Shown here: one piece after another, positions 1-7,200 of the stretch
Position numbering within the stretch: position 1 is the first letter of the stretch
Layout of the letters: every line of letters starts with the position of its first letter
DNA from: an uncultured Bacteroidales bacterium
Lineage (GTDB): Bacteria > Bacteroidota > Bacteroidia > Bacteroidales > UBA932
DNA: 15,180 nt
Reading direction: 5' to 3'
Assembly (NCBI GenBank): GCA_934726455.1
Contig: CAKVDS010000051.1
Location: 1 to 15,180 of the forward strand
Notes under the pieces: model-generated
Databases searched by the model: none
Told to the model about the DNA's origin: nothing
What the model saw: only the letters and a program-made list of their open reading frames with translations
Program-made: the position numbers and the translations under genes

Positions 1-1
1 A

Positions 2-52
2 AGGAAAAGAGGCCGGCCGGCCAAGGCCAAAGTCGAGAACCAGAAATTATAG
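2..52 (+). CDS. 3' end of a protein with an AT-hook-like basic tail (partial)
   Basis: Reading from base 2, an open frame gives the C-terminal residues RKRGRPAKAKVENQKL and stops at TAG (50-52). The GRP core flanked by Lys and Arg resembles an AT-hook, a short motif that binds the minor groove of A/T-rich DNA and often sits at the C-terminus of bacterial DNA-binding or topoisomerase-type proteins. Only 16 residues are visible, so the parent protein cannot be named. The frame converges on the minus-strand operon and ends 38 bases before the hairpin at 90-121, a sensible place for a gene end. Another frame stays open to base 66 but is less protein-like. It could be chance. Confidence 0.4.
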   Translation, partial: RKRGRPAKAKVENQKL

Positions 53-89
53 GTACACAAAATTGAAAAACTCAGAAGAATAAACTGAA

Positions 90-121
90 ATGTCCGGCAA
101 AACCGAAGTTCTGCCGGACAT
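90..121 (-). terminator. Hairpin downstream of the six-gene minus-strand operon
   Basis: TGTCCGGCA (91-99) is perfectly complementary to TGCCGGACA (112-120). An extra A-T pair at 90/121 and an inner AAC/GTT pairing enclose a CGAA loop, with one mismatch at 100/111. On the minus strand it starts 28 bases after the permease stop codon and is followed by a T-rich but interrupted tract. This fits an intrinsic terminator with a weak U-run. On the plus strand there is no T-run after it, so any bidirectional role for the gene ending at 52 is less certain. Confidence 0.6.
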
Positions 122-149
122 CCAAAGACCCGCGCAACAGACGCTGCGC

Positions 150-2435
150 CTACCGTCTCTGACGGCGGAATATCACAACGATGCCGATAATTGCCAGCAC
201 GGCCTGAAGAGCCCATTTAAGGACAAGCGTCCAATTGTAGGCACTGTCCGGAGTGATGTCCATGGAGTTGTCTATCGGCTGCTTACGGTTGACTTCGACG
301 GGAAGTCTGTTGTCAGTCATCCAGTTGAACACCCCTGTACAGAACAAGGAATTGAAAGCTTTGAAACTCTTTCGGGGAATATTCATCTCCACATTGGAAA
401 GACAGTCCGCATCTCCTATGACCATCACCTTCTGCTCTTTTCCGCCGACCTCCCGGCTCAGCGCAAGGGCAAGACTGTGAGACTTGCGATACTCTCCCTC
501 GGAACGATCGGCAGTGAGTTCCGACACATCAGAAATGTCATCAAAAGAAACCGTTCCGGTCTCGTTCCAACAGTCAGTCCCGGGTGTAGCAAGCACAGGG
601 ACGACATCCCACTCCGAAGAGAGGCTGTAGTCAATCGCCGCGGCACCGGGCATGGAGACCTTAAGTCCCTGAAGGAAATACGGACTCAGCAGGCAGGCAT
701 AGTCAGTGGTGCCGGCAGGAATAACCGTAGGCGCCGTAGCACTGCCTGGATAAACCACAGTGCCATTAAGCACTCCCACGCCAAGATAAGACAAGATATC
801 CGAAACCACCTCGCTCCTTCCGGGTTCGAAAGCGAGAAGCATGTTCCCGCCCTTGTCAAGATAATCGATGACACGGCCCGTCTGCTCCGGTTCGAAAGGT
901 TTTCTGGCATCCGCAATGACGAGGATGTCTGAAGTGATCGTGCTGTCGGCGGAGACCGTAGTGACATCAAACCCGGTGTTGACCAGGGCGTTTCTGGTAT
1001 GGAGCGCGGAGGAGAATCCGGTGTAGTCCGCATCCTCAGAGCGTATGATGCTCCGCTCGTTGTGTCCCGCAAGGAAAGCCACCGATACCGCCCCGTTCTC
1101 CAGACGGTAGAGCGCAGTGGTAATCTCCTGCTCATCAGGATATTTCACCATGTCATCGAACACCCTCAGCCATGTAGCCCTGCCGTCGTCAGTGACCAGT
1201 TGCTTGACAACATAGTTCTGTTCCGGACGCAAATCAATCTTCTTGCGGATCTGCTCCGGAGAAAGCACCTTGCGCCAAGGAATGCCCCAACCTTCCGCAA
1301 ACTTCACCGCCGTCTCTTTCATGTCAAGAGCCTCGGAAGTGCCGTAATCATAATTATGAAGCGGTTCGTCATAGTAATAGACGGTCTTCATCCTGATGTC
1401 AGGCTTGAAACGGAGATACGTCTTGTAACGCTTGATGTCATCATTGATCGTGACAGGGGACGCGCACCAGCTCTCATAATCGGAGAGGTTCGCATACGTG
1501 GTGATATCAAGTTCACCGTCAAGGTTCTTGACTATATCTATACTGTTGGAAGTGAGGGTATTCGACTGTATCTGGCTGGCATCGTGATACAGTACCATAG
1601 CCGGCCTCGAAGTGACATATCCGATGGCAAGCACCGCCACCGTGGCTCCGGCGTACTTCGCCGCACAAAGCCATTTCCTGGGGTTCTTCTTGTACTGAAG
1701 CAGAAATATGCTGTAGAGCAGGAACAAGGCGATGACGATCACAAAATAGATGATGTCCTCCGAAGAGACAAGTCCGGCAGTCAACTGCTCGGTACGTCCG
1801 GACAGAGAGGCCCAATACGTCAAGTCACGTACAAAATCAATCTCCTGCCCCATGCTCCCGAGATGATTGAGGAAGCCCAGAGCACCGAGAGTCAACAGAG
1901 CCGCCACAATCTGATAGTTTGTAAGGCAGGACATGAAAAGCCCCAGGGCAGAATATGCCCAGAAGAGCAGGAACTCCCCGGCAAGTCCGCTGAATATCAC
2001 CCCGTAATCAGTGTGTTCCACATGAGCCCCGGTGAACCATATCGCAGGCAGTATGACCCCGAGCATCACGAAAGAGAACAGCACCATAGAGAGGAACTTG
2101 CCTATGACTATCTGGGTGGATGTCACCGGAGAAGAATACAGGAGTTTGATGGCCCCGTTGCTCATGTCCCGGCTCATCAGGCCCATGGTCAGAAGCGGGA
2201 TGAACATATAAAGAGTGCTCATCATGCTGCGGTACACACCGTTATAATGGGAAAACAGATTATATGTGACATTCTCCGCAAAACCATGCAGATCCATGTC
2301 ATTGGCGATCGAGACCACCTCCGCCGTGAACACCTGATATGTCTGGAAACTGAAGATGATTATGATCAGCCAGGCGATGGGAGAGAAGAAGAGCTGGCTC
2401 AGCTCCGCTTTGCATATAGACCAAGTCTGTCTCAT
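150..2435 (-). CDS. ABC-2 type permease fused to a GldG-like periplasmic domain
   Basis: This 761-residue protein is the membrane half of an ABC transporter. The N-terminal part has about seven hydrophobic spans (roughly residues 16-37, 68-87, 108-133, 148-168, 173-193, 226-246 and 258-277), including the conserved cytoplasmic stretch MGLMSRDMSNGAIKLLYSSP that marks ABC-2 permeases of the GldF/NosY type. A long soluble, presumably periplasmic region follows (about 280-730). It resembles the GldG/ABC_transp_aux (IFT52-like) fold, for example FLAGHNER and the D-YLDKGGNMLLAFEPG stretch. One last transmembrane helix lies near 733-756 before a basic tail. In gliding Flavobacteriia GldF and GldG are separate proteins; here they are fused, as in many non-gliding Bacteroidota. 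The start ATG overlaps the stop of the ATPase gene as ATGA, so the two are translationally coupled. It is the last gene of the operon. The transported substrate is unknown. Confidence 0.88.
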   Translation of the reverse strand: MRQTWSICKAELSQLFFSPIAWLIIIIFSFQTYQVFTAEVVSIANDMDLHGFAENVTYNLFSHYNGVYRSMMSTLYMFIPLLTMGLMSRDMSNGAIKLLYSSPVTSTQIVIGKFLSMVLFSFVMLGVILPAIWFTGAHVEHTDYGVIFSGLAGEFLLFWAYSALGLFMSCLTNYQIVAALLTLGALGFLNHLGSMGQEIDFVRDLTYWASLSGRTEQLTAGLVSSEDIIYFVIVIALFLLYSIFLLQYKKNPRKWLCAAKYAGATVAVLAIGYVTSRPAMVLYHDASQIQSNTLTSNSIDIVKNLDGELDITTYANLSDYESWCASPVTINDDIKRYKTYLRFKPDIRMKTVYYYDEPLHNYDYGTSEALDMKETAVKFAEGWGIPWRKVLSPEQIRKKIDLRPEQNYVVKQLVTDDGRATWLRVFDDMVKYPDEQEITTALYRLENGAVSVAFLAGHNERSIIRSEDADYTGFSSALHTRNALVNTGFDVTTVSADSTITSDILVIADARKPFEPEQTGRVIDYLDKGGNMLLAFEPGRSEVVSDILSYLGVGVLNGTVVYPGSATAPTVIPAGTTDYACLLSPYFLQGLKVSMPGAAAIDYSLSSEWDVVPVLATPGTDCWNETGTVSFDDISDVSELTADRSEGEYRKSHSLALALSREVGGKEQKVMVIGDADCLSNVEMNIPRKSFKAFNSLFCTGVFNWMTDNRLPVEVNRKQPIDNSMDITPDSAYNWTLVLKWALQAVLAIIGIVVIFRRQRR

Positions 2436-3400
2436 TTCTCTTTCTTGGTATTAAGATATTTAAAGATGTCATCGGCAGAAGGCATCTCCTTCGTGATTTC
2501 CAGAAGGTGCCATCCGTTCCGGGCGGAAAGGGCGATTATCTTCTCGCACATCTCATCAGCATCCCCCTCAATCATGAGACGCAGAAAGCCCGGGCGCTCC
2601 TCCACATGTCCCACAGACTTGACGTTCTGTACCTCAAGAAGGTCCGCCTCGTCCGGCAGGGCGCCCATCGATACGAGCAGCGAGTCCGGACGGATGCTGT
2701 GGTTGAACGAATCTATATCCCCGTTGAAAATCAGATGGCTGGAAGACATCATCAGGATGCGCTCGCATGTAAGCTGCACCTCATGAAGAATATGAGTCGA
2801 AAGCATGACGAGACAATCCTCCGATATGTCCTTGATCAACCTGCGTATCTCTATGATCTGCATCGGGTCAAGCCCATTGGTAGGCTCGTCAAGGACAATG
2901 AACGACGGCCTGTGTATCAAGGCCTGCGCGATACCTACCCTCTGCTGATAACCGCCGGACAAGTGTTTGATGAGCCTCTTGCGGAAATGGGAGATCTGAC
3001 AGCGCTCAAGCGCCTCGTCCACCGCCTTGCCCACCCCGTTCACAAGACGGAGATCGGCTGCAAAACGCAGATACTCCTCCACAGTAAGGTCAGTCAGGAG
3101 CGGCGGTTTCTGCGGCAGAAATCCTATCTGAGTCTTGGCCGCCACGGAATCCGTACGGATACTGTGCCCGTTGATATAGACATCTCCCTCCGTCGGTGTA
3201 AGACAGCCGCAGATTATGTTCATCAGAGTGGACTTTCCCGCCCCGTTAGCCCCGAGAAGTCCGGTAATACGGCAGCCGCCGATGTCGAAAGAAACATCAT
3301 CGACAGCCTTGAAAGAACCGGAATAGCTGTGGGTAACATGATCCACCTTGACGGTGATATCCTCCGGTCTCACTCTGGTCTGCACACTGCTACTCCTCAT
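2432..3400 (-). CDS. ABC transporter ATP-binding protein (GldA/CcmA-like)
   Basis: This 322-residue cytoplasmic ATPase would power the fused permease encoded directly downstream. All nucleotide-binding motifs are intact: Walker A GANGAGKST (50-58), Q-loop Gln97, signature LSGGYQQ (147-153), Walker B FIVLDEP (167-173), D-loop near 178 and H-loop His203. The roughly 90-residue C-terminal extension after the ATPase core is usual for the GldA/CcmA-like group that pairs with ABC-2 permeases. These are normally exporters or force-generating machines rather than binding-protein-dependent importers. No periplasmic binding protein of the importer type is encoded nearby, which agrees. The start overlaps the end of the ChaN-like gene by 11 bases, and the stop overlaps the permease start by 4. 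The assignment to an ABC ATPase is secure; the cargo is not visible. Confidence 0.95.
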   Translation of the reverse strand: MRSSSVQTRVRPEDITVKVDHVTHSYSGSFKAVDDVSFDIGGCRITGLLGANGAGKSTLMNIICGCLTPTEGDVYINGHSIRTDSVAAKTQIGFLPQKPPLLTDLTVEEYLRFAADLRLVNGVGKAVDEALERCQISHFRKRLIKHLSGGYQQRVGIAQALIHRPSFIVLDEPTNGLDPMQIIEIRRLIKDISEDCLVMLSTHILHEVQLTCERILMMSSSHLIFNGDIDSFNHSIRPDSLLVSMGALPDEADLLEVQNVKSVGHVEERPGFLRLMIEGDADEMCEKIIALSARNGWHLLEITKEMPSADDIFKYLNTKKEK

Positions 3401-4301
3401 AAGTCTTGGTCATGTCAGACGGCACCACCACCGTGAAGTCGGCCCTCTCCTTGTTGATTTTCTCTTTCAAAGGGGCGTCGCTCTGAAGGACGGATATTGT
3501 ACTTATCTTGAATTTCGGAGCATAATGCTTCAGATAGTATGCGATACCGGAATGAAACGCTGAATGCAGCTCCCCATGGAAATGGAAAAAGTAATCCCCG
3601 GGATTCATCGAAGAAGATATCTGATAAGCCATGGTGGCATCCTTGAGAGCCTGCGCCGCCACGATGTTCTGCACGCTCTTCTTCATCATAGGAGCGCTGC
3701 CCATCTGTTTGAAAGACTCCCCTATGTAAGCATAGATAATCTCATTGTAGTCAACCTCGACAGGCATGGGGGCAATCCATTTCAAGGCACCGGCATCAAG
3801 CGAATCGAGAACCTCCATGCCGTAATCAGACACCATCCTCGCATAACGGCGCGGGACATTGGTAGCCACGAACCTTATGTCATTCTCATCGGCAAAGTTC
3901 ATTATAGGCTTGTAGTCCGCGAAATTAGGCCACAGATGGCTGTTCTCCTCATAAGTGGATTCATCAATGAGCCCCTGCCTGAGGAACTCGTCGAGCACCT
4001 GCTGGTTGTCAGTCTCCCACATCTCCGCCCCGACCACAAGATGCTCTTTCTTGAGAGAGAACAAGTCCTTCTCAAGGCTCAGTTCAAGCCAGTGCGAGAT
4101 CGGGTCATTGTGCATCTCGCCGAACAGGCACACATCGCTGCCGGCAACGCTCTTCAGCATCTGGGCATAGCTGACCTTGTTGCCGGACTTGTCAAAAATC
4201 ACATAAGACGGGTGTCCGCTCGAATAAGACTGTCCCTTGCATCCTGTGCATCCCGTCACAAGGCATAAAACGCCGACTATAATCCTTAAAAATCTGTTCA
4301 T
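3390..4301 (-). CDS. ChaN-family lipoprotein (haem-binding uptake, Tiki superfamily)
   Basis: This 303-residue protein begins with a short lipoprotein signal (MNRFLRIIVGVLCLVTGC) with possible lipidated cysteines at 18 or 21. The mature domain shows the ChaN/Tiki-fold signature: GEMHNDPISH (61-70), a GAEMWE segment with Glu93, and a C-terminal FHFHGELHSAFHSG segment (239-252). Campylobacter ChaN is an iron-regulated lipoprotein that binds two stacked haems in a dimer, and related Tiki proteins are metalloproteases. Haem or metal binding is therefore the best guess, but the ligand is inferred. I chose the ATG at 4301 because it gives a clean signal peptide; a TTG upstream (4319) would add six non-signal residues. 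It begins 8 bases after the barrel gene's stop and overlaps the ATPase start by 11 bases. Confidence 0.85.
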   Translation of the reverse strand: MNRFLRIIVGVLCLVTGCTGCKGQSYSSGHPSYVIFDKSGNKVSYAQMLKSVAGSDVCLFGEMHNDPISHWLELSLEKDLFSLKKEHLVVGAEMWETDNQQVLDEFLRQGLIDESTYEENSHLWPNFADYKPIMNFADENDIRFVATNVPRRYARMVSDYGMEVLDSLDAGALKWIAPMPVEVDYNEIIYAYIGESFKQMGSAPMMKKSVQNIVAAQALKDATMAYQISSSMNPGDYFFHFHGELHSAFHSGIAYYLKHYAPKFKISTISVLQSDAPLKEKINKERADFTVVVPSDMTKTYEE

Positions 4302-4309
4302 TGCATTAT

Positions 4310-5860
4310 CTAAAAACAATAATTCATAAATATCCTGCCCGTCTGCCAGGAAGCATCACGGTAAACATTTTCAGCGACAGCCCTTGAATACGACCACGCA
4401 GCCCCGATATCGATCAGGTTTTTTCCCGCCGGGAACTCCACGTCAAATTTCAAACCCGCCAGCCACCGCCCCGCATTCATATAAGCCTCCTCGGCACGTC
4501 CCACATAAGTCGTGTATATGTTGTACCCGTCACGTGCGGCATTAGGCTCATAATCAGCATACGGCCAGAAAGACATCCCCCCATTCAAATCCAGAGAGAT
4601 ATCGGCCTTTCCGGCACGCCAGCCGAATCCCGCGGACGCCCCGCATACGAGACGTATCCCGTCAAGTGTGGCATCATAGTTCTTGTCGTGACGGTTCTCC
4701 CCGTCCGCAGCAGCGGAAATCCCGGCCTTGCGGAACCATGAGGAAGAATTATAATACCCTGCCGAGAAACTCCCTCCGTAAAGCAAAGCCTGATAATCCT
4801 CGACGAACGAGGACATGGTCTTGTTCCAGTCGGAGCCGTCCCCTCCGGTAAAATAGAAATCAGTATCAAACAACAGCTTTCCGCCATTGCCGAGAGACCG
4901 CACGTCCGCCAGTTCAAGGCTATGCGCCATGAACACATACTCCGTACGTGTCTCCTGATACGAAGACGACTGCGTGGACTCGCTCTTCAGATGATCCTGT
5001 CCATACTTGAACGAATATCTCACACTCAGACGGTTGGCATCACCGCGCAAGGCCCACTCCAGATACGCCCCGGGGACATTCTGCGTCCATGAGGGGCTGT
5101 TCTCAAGCCCCGTGACCTGGGTGCCGAGCCCCGTCATGAGATAGATGAAATAGTCCGCACCGCTGTTGTAGACCCGGCTGAACTGGGGTTTCTCCTTGTA
5201 GCGCTCATATATAAGTCCGGCAGACAAGAGACTTCGGCCGGCAGCTGCCGTCGCTCCCGCCTCGATCCGGATGTCAAGCGCCGACTGCTCGTTGCGCACA
5301 TCGGATTTGCGGAACTGTTTCCAACCCACATACTCTATCTGCGCACCGAGCGACCAGCGCTCCCCTAGTCTCTTTGAGGCTGTAGCGCCAAGAGTATAGT
5401 TCTGTATCTCCCACGTCCTGGCGGGCGCGATGCAGAAAAACATGGACGGCGAACCGTATGGCTTCCTGCGGTATGAAAGCGTAGAGCGGAGACTGTCAGT
5501 GGACTCTATCCCGTACTCGAACTTCCCGCTGAACGACCAGCCGCTCCCCTTCTGATGAAGGATGGAGCTGGTCCCGACCTTGCCGCCAAGATGCCCGTCC
5601 GGAGAGAGAGGCGAGTGAAGCCTGCCGCTCTCCGCATACCCCTCCGCCCCTATCGTGGACCATGTGGAGTAATCCCACCATGACAACATCGACGGATTAT
5701 GGTCATACGAAGCATCATAGATGCGGCCCAGAACCTCACGCTGTCTGGAGTCCGGATAAATGCCGTGCGGCCCCGCCGCCCGGGAGACGAGTCCCGCAGA
5801 CAGCAAGGCTGCACTGAGCAATACAGTCAAAAACTTGTTATTTGATGTCATATCCTGCAT
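4310..5860 (-). CDS. Outer-membrane beta-barrel protein, DUF6850-like
   Basis: This 516-residue protein has a Sec signal peptide (hydrophobic core about residues 10-24, likely cleaved near SRAAG). The rest is dominated by alternating polar/hydrophobic, aromatic-rich stretches typical of outer-membrane beta strands. It ends in MNYCF, a terminal Phe that fits the BAM recognition signal. An early segment with DPSMLSWWDYS-like composition and many Tyr/Trp residues resembles the Bacteroidota family I recall as DUF6850; that name rests on memory of the family and its usual neighbours, not a search. There is no plug or carboxypeptidase-like domain, so it is not a second TonB receptor. The first ATG (5860) has an AAGGG five bases upstream and overlaps the preceding gene by 23 bases; an ATG at 5851 would also keep the signal. 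Its role is unknown; it is probably a partner of the receptor and lipoprotein upstream. Confidence 0.7.
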   Translation of the reverse strand: MQDMTSNNKFLTVLLSAALLSAGLVSRAAGPHGIYPDSRQREVLGRIYDASYDHNPSMLSWWDYSTWSTIGAEGYAESGRLHSPLSPDGHLGGKVGTSSILHQKGSGWSFSGKFEYGIESTDSLRSTLSYRRKPYGSPSMFFCIAPARTWEIQNYTLGATASKRLGERWSLGAQIEYVGWKQFRKSDVRNEQSALDIRIEAGATAAAGRSLLSAGLIYERYKEKPQFSRVYNSGADYFIYLMTGLGTQVTGLENSPSWTQNVPGAYLEWALRGDANRLSVRYSFKYGQDHLKSESTQSSSYQETRTEYVFMAHSLELADVRSLGNGGKLLFDTDFYFTGGDGSDWNKTMSSFVEDYQALLYGGSFSAGYYNSSSWFRKAGISAAADGENRHDKNYDATLDGIRLVCGASAGFGWRAGKADISLDLNGGMSFWPYADYEPNAARDGYNIYTTYVGRAEEAYMNAGRWLAGLKFDVEFPAGKNLIDIGAAWSYSRAVAENVYRDASWQTGRIFMNYCF

Positions 5861-7187
5861 ATCCGCCCTTCGGGGTAGGAGGATCTACCGGCTCAAAATC
5901 CGATGAAGTGTTGTTGCTGTCCATCAGGACAAGACGGCCTGCTGCCTTGGTCTTCTCTTCATCGATCTTCCTGCGCTGGCTGAAATTGGTCATGGACCCG
6001 TCATCGTTCGGGATATATCCGAAGCCCTTGTCGATGAACGAAGGCATCCTCTTCCACTTTGCGGACTCGGCATTGTTGACGAAATCGGCGCCGTCGATCA
6101 CGTCAACGGCAGGGACCTTGAGGAGCTGGATTTCCTGGTCAGGGTTGGATGAGCTCGGGTTGACATACTTGTATGTGAAAACGTCACTTGCGGTGAAGTC
6201 CTTGTCGCTGCGGAAGATCACAGGAGCCGCGCCGCTTGCGTCCCAATAGAAATAGTCGTTAGGGTTCATGTAGATGTTGTCGGCATTCGGCACATCCGGA
6301 TTGTCGAGGTCGAAGTACTCGTTGCCGTCACGGCCCTGGCTCTGCATCCACTTCACGGCATAAGTCTCCATGTCGGCGCATGAGAGGTCGATGATGTGGC
6401 TGATCAGGCTCTCGTCAACCTCCACTCCAAGTTCCGCGTATGCATCACGCATCTCTTTGTTGAAGTTGATGGCGTTCACAGCAAGGAGGAAGCTCTTGCC
6501 CGGAGCAAGGGTGATGCCGGCATTGACCGGAACCCTGACCACAGCGTTGAGATACACGTAATTATGGTCAAGGCTCGGATCTTCAAGGATTGAAAGCTCC
6601 GGAGCGCCCTCGAAATTGGCGTTGGTGGCAGGAGTCCAGGCGTCACCGATATAAAGCCCGTCCAGAGAGACCGGAGAGTCGCTGTTGTTGAAAATCTCTA
6701 TGAAAAAGTCCTTCATCATGGTGCCCATGGTAAAAGCCGGGTCGTAAGCCATGACATTCTCTCCGGAGTAGAAAATCTCCTTGATCACCAGATCCTTGGA
6801 AGTCGTGGCCGGCTCAAGGGTCAACGACACTGCGGCCGTCTGCTGCGAGAGGACCACCACGCTGTTGGAGACAGCGGTGAAAGAAGTCTCACCCACCGTC
6901 ACCGCAGCCGACACATTGTATGTACCCGCCACCATGTCAGAGAAAGAGGCCTTCCCCTCCGCATCCGATGTCAGCTTCACAGTGCTGAGATCGGAAGTAT
7001 TGAGGGCCGTGACCTCCACGGCGGAGAGGTCAATCGTTTCAGCATACTCGGCAGGGACTGTCAGTGCGACGTCGATACCGCCGAGAAGCGATCCGCTCTT
7101 CTCGCATGAGCTTACGAGCGCGAGGGCGGCAAGAACAAGGATGCCGCCCAGGCACCTTGCTGCAGGATTTTTGGATAATGTTCTCAT
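5838..7187 (-). CDS. DUF4876-like lipoprotein, probably surface or periplasmic
   Basis: This 449-residue protein starts with a lipoprotein signal ending in LVSSC (Cys28). Residues about 36-125 look like a beta-sandwich of the carboxypeptidase-regulatory/Ig type (hydrophobic alternation, AGTYNVSAAV). From about 133 onward the sequence resembles the DUF4876 family, with a lamin-tail-like opening (VIKEIFYSG, then FIEIFNNSDSPVSLDGLYI) and a long region rich in Asp, Asn and Tyr. There are no catalytic motifs that I recognise. Such lipoproteins often sit beside TonB-dependent receptors in Bacteroidota, where they may act as surface ligand-binding partners, by analogy with SusD-like or HmuY-like proteins though unrelated in sequence. 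It starts 13 bases after the receptor stop and overlaps the barrel gene, so it is translated from the same mRNA. The ligand is unknown. Confidence 0.75.
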   Translation of the reverse strand: MRTLSKNPAARCLGGILVLAALALVSSCEKSGSLLGGIDVALTVPAEYAETIDLSAVEVTALNTSDLSTVKLTSDAEGKASFSDMVAGTYNVSAAVTVGETSFTAVSNSVVVLSQQTAAVSLTLEPATTSKDLVIKEIFYSGENVMAYDPAFTMGTMMKDFFIEIFNNSDSPVSLDGLYIGDAWTPATNANFEGAPELSILEDPSLDHNYVYLNAVVRVPVNAGITLAPGKSFLLAVNAINFNKEMRDAYAELGVEVDESLISHIIDLSCADMETYAVKWMQSQGRDGNEYFDLDNPDVPNADNIYMNPNDYFYWDASGAAPVIFRSDKDFTASDVFTYKYVNPSSSNPDQEIQLLKVPAVDVIDGADFVNNAESAKWKRMPSFIDKGFGYIPNDDGSMTNFSQRRKIDEEKTKAAGRLVLMDSNNTSSDFEPVDPPTPKGGYAGYDIK

Positions 7188-7200
7188 ATTGATTTATGTA

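Noticed and set aside
90..932. Plus-strand open frame of 280 codons opposite the permease gene
   Set aside because: It starts inside the terminator hairpin, is antisense to the GldG-like domain and has no family features.
999..2786. Plus-strand open frame of 595 codons opposite the permease and ATPase genes
   Set aside because: It lies antisense to two well-supported ABC genes, spans their junction, has a low-complexity basic composition (many His, Arg, Glu) and no recognisable domain. It is an antisense shadow.
2507..3436. Plus-strand open frame of 309 codons opposite the ABC ATPase
   Set aside because: It mirrors the codon pattern of the ATPase, whose motifs are all intact.
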